Below, one piece after another: positions 5,446-6,201 of a stretch of 6,201 bases of DNA. The stretch lies in the NCBI GenBank assembly GCA_946892075.1, contig CAMPNZ010000067.1:1-6201 (forward strand). The letters are read 5' to 3'. The DNA comes from an uncultured Coriobacteriales bacterium. Lineage in GTDB: Bacteria; Actinomycetota; Coriobacteriia; Coriobacteriales; Eggerthellaceae. The translations under genes and the position numbers were made by a program. The notes beneath the pieces were generated by a model. It had not been told where the DNA came from, did not search any database, and was given only the letters and a program-made list of their open reading frames with translations. Numbering within the stretch: the first letter of the stretch is position 1; each line of letters begins with the position of its first letter.

Positions 5446-6145
5446 GTGAGCTCCCTTCAAGAACACGCGAAACTTCCTGTGAAAAGCTATCGCCATAGGG
5501 ACATTGTGTTTTTGGCCACGATAAACGGCCAGAAACTGCTAAGTGAGGTACTTCGATGAAATGGGCATCTTTATTACAATAAGGCCTTAGTAAACCGTCA
5601 CTAACTATTACATCATAGCGGCGCGATGACACAATATCAATTGCATCCTTTTCACAAATATGGCCAATATCGTGCTTCTGCATGCCCTCTGCATCGGTAG
5701 AGAAAAAGGTTGCACTATCGCAGGTTGAGATGCCAAAATCACTACGAAGAGAACAGCGCATACTGTGAGCTACCACTTGGTCGGCTATGATAAGCGCCTT
5801 GAGCGAAGATGGTTGCTGCACATGATCCGTACACGCCGATTGCTCTTCGCAGAGAGGCTGTATCGTGGCAAGCGTATTTTGTTCGTAATGTTGGGTAAGC
5901 GCGTTCATAAGCTGGTCGAACGATTGTTTTCCACTACATTGCGCCCACACATACGGAATTCCGTAACGCTGCTTCATAAGGCGAGCAAGCGGCAAGGCAC
6001 TGTAACTGAGCACGATATTGCACGAAGCATGGACGCTTTGCACTAAATCGTCAAGCGTCGAACCCATGCACCAACAAGCACCAAGCTTCCACCCGCGCGC
6101 TTCGATGCCTTGCCTTATGACGTCAATAGAATGGTACTGGTTCAC
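5429..6145 (-). CDS. Nitrogenase component 1-like oxidoreductase, C-terminal half, possibly broken
   Basis: The sequence resembles the C-terminal part of NifD/NifK-type (component 1 oxidoreductase) proteins. It has GWKLGACWCMGSTLDDLVQS (residues 18-37), NIVLSYSALPLARLMKQRYG followed by IPYV (43-66), a domain opening KALIIADQVVAHSMRCSLRS (116-135), YDVIVSDGLLRPYC (177-190) and VPHLAVSGRLSW (199-210). Such non-nitrogenase homologues serve as reductases of substrates such as tetrapyrroles, and some are encoded beside FecCD transporters. The 238 residues from GTG 6145 are about half the family length and that GTG has no ribosome site. The frame stays open to 6187 with plausible family residues (LRFVRAVPLD) and then meets TAG at 6190-6188. 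So either the gene is disrupted or its N-terminal half is a separate frame beyond the window. The frame overlaps the permease start. Confidence 0.7.
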   Translation of the reverse strand: MNQYHSIDVIRQGIEARGWKLGACWCMGSTLDDLVQSVHASCNIVLSYSALPLARLMKQRYGIPYVWAQCSGKQSFDQLMNALTQHYEQNTLATIQPLCEEQSACTDHVQQPSSLKALIIADQVVAHSMRCSLRSDFGISTCDSATFFSTDAEGMQKHDIGHICEKDAIDIVSSRRYDVIVSDGLLRPYCNKDAHFIEVPHLAVSGRLSWPKTQCPYGDSFSQEVSRVLEGSSRGRSK

Positions 6146-6201
6146 ATCAAGCGGAACAGCGCGAACGAACCGTAATCCTCTTAGGCGCTATTCCGCTTGA
6201 T
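6146..6201. repeat. 17-bp inverted repeat around the nitrogenase-like 5' boundary
   Basis: ATCAAGCGGAACAGCGC (6146-6162) and GCGCTATTCCGCTTGAT (6185-6201) are reverse complements at 16 of 17 positions, separated by 22 bp. The only mismatch (C6157 against A6190) falls in the in-frame TAG codon; a perfect repeat would read CAG there. The left arm encodes AVPLD of the nitrogenase-like frame. The right arm touches the window edge, so its full length is unknown. Confidence 0.85.

Overview
The window is bacterial, about 45-50% GC overall. It most resembles a low- to mid-GC member of the Coriobacteriia/Eggerthellaceae. Three things suggest this: a catabolic arginine gene pair (arcB-arcC), a LuxR-type regulator carried on a polytopic membrane domain (a regulator design common in that class), and a nitrogenase-component-1-like protein beside a FecCD-type transporter. 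An arginine-degrading genus such as Cryptobacterium would fit, but this placement is inference and was not tested by any search.

Layout. Positions 1-1318 (minus strand) carry arcB (ornithine carbamoyltransferase, complete) followed 10 nt later by arcC (carbamate kinase, cut by the window edge). Together they convert citrulline plus phosphate to ornithine, then ammonia, CO2 and ATP. Positions 1319-1639 are a 321-nt divergent control region with three GC-rich hairpins in the arcB leader, three perfect short palindromes and a plausible promoter for the rightward gene. Positions 1640-2608 (plus strand) encode a membrane-anchored LuxR-family regulator, a natural candidate for controlling the arc genes.

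Positions 2557-3383 are the most interesting stretch. A 60-bp segment containing the last 16 codons and stop of the luxR gene occurs twice in direct orientation, 767 bp apart, with only three differences, and both coding differences are synonymous. Between the copies lies a segment of about 39% GC carrying a complete abiEi antitoxin gene (type IV toxin-antitoxin). Overlapping its stop codon is the first ~23 codons of the abiEii toxin gene, cut off exactly at the edge of the luxR repeat. This looks like an orphaned antitoxin left by integration or recombination at the 3' end of luxR. The abiEi promoter and its inverted-repeat operator sit at the other junction, and the -35 box lies inside the repeat.

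Positions 3407-6201 (minus strand) form a translationally coupled operon in the order nitrogenase-component-1-like protein, FecCD permease, FecE-type ATPase. The ATPase has an unusual ~80-residue acidic, Cys/His-containing tail. The nitrogenase-like frame has an in-frame TAG near the window edge, inside one arm of a 17-bp inverted repeat (16/17 match), so its N-terminal half is missing or disrupted. The operon's substrate cannot be read from the sequence; iron-siderophore, haem, corrinoid or another metal complex are all compatible.
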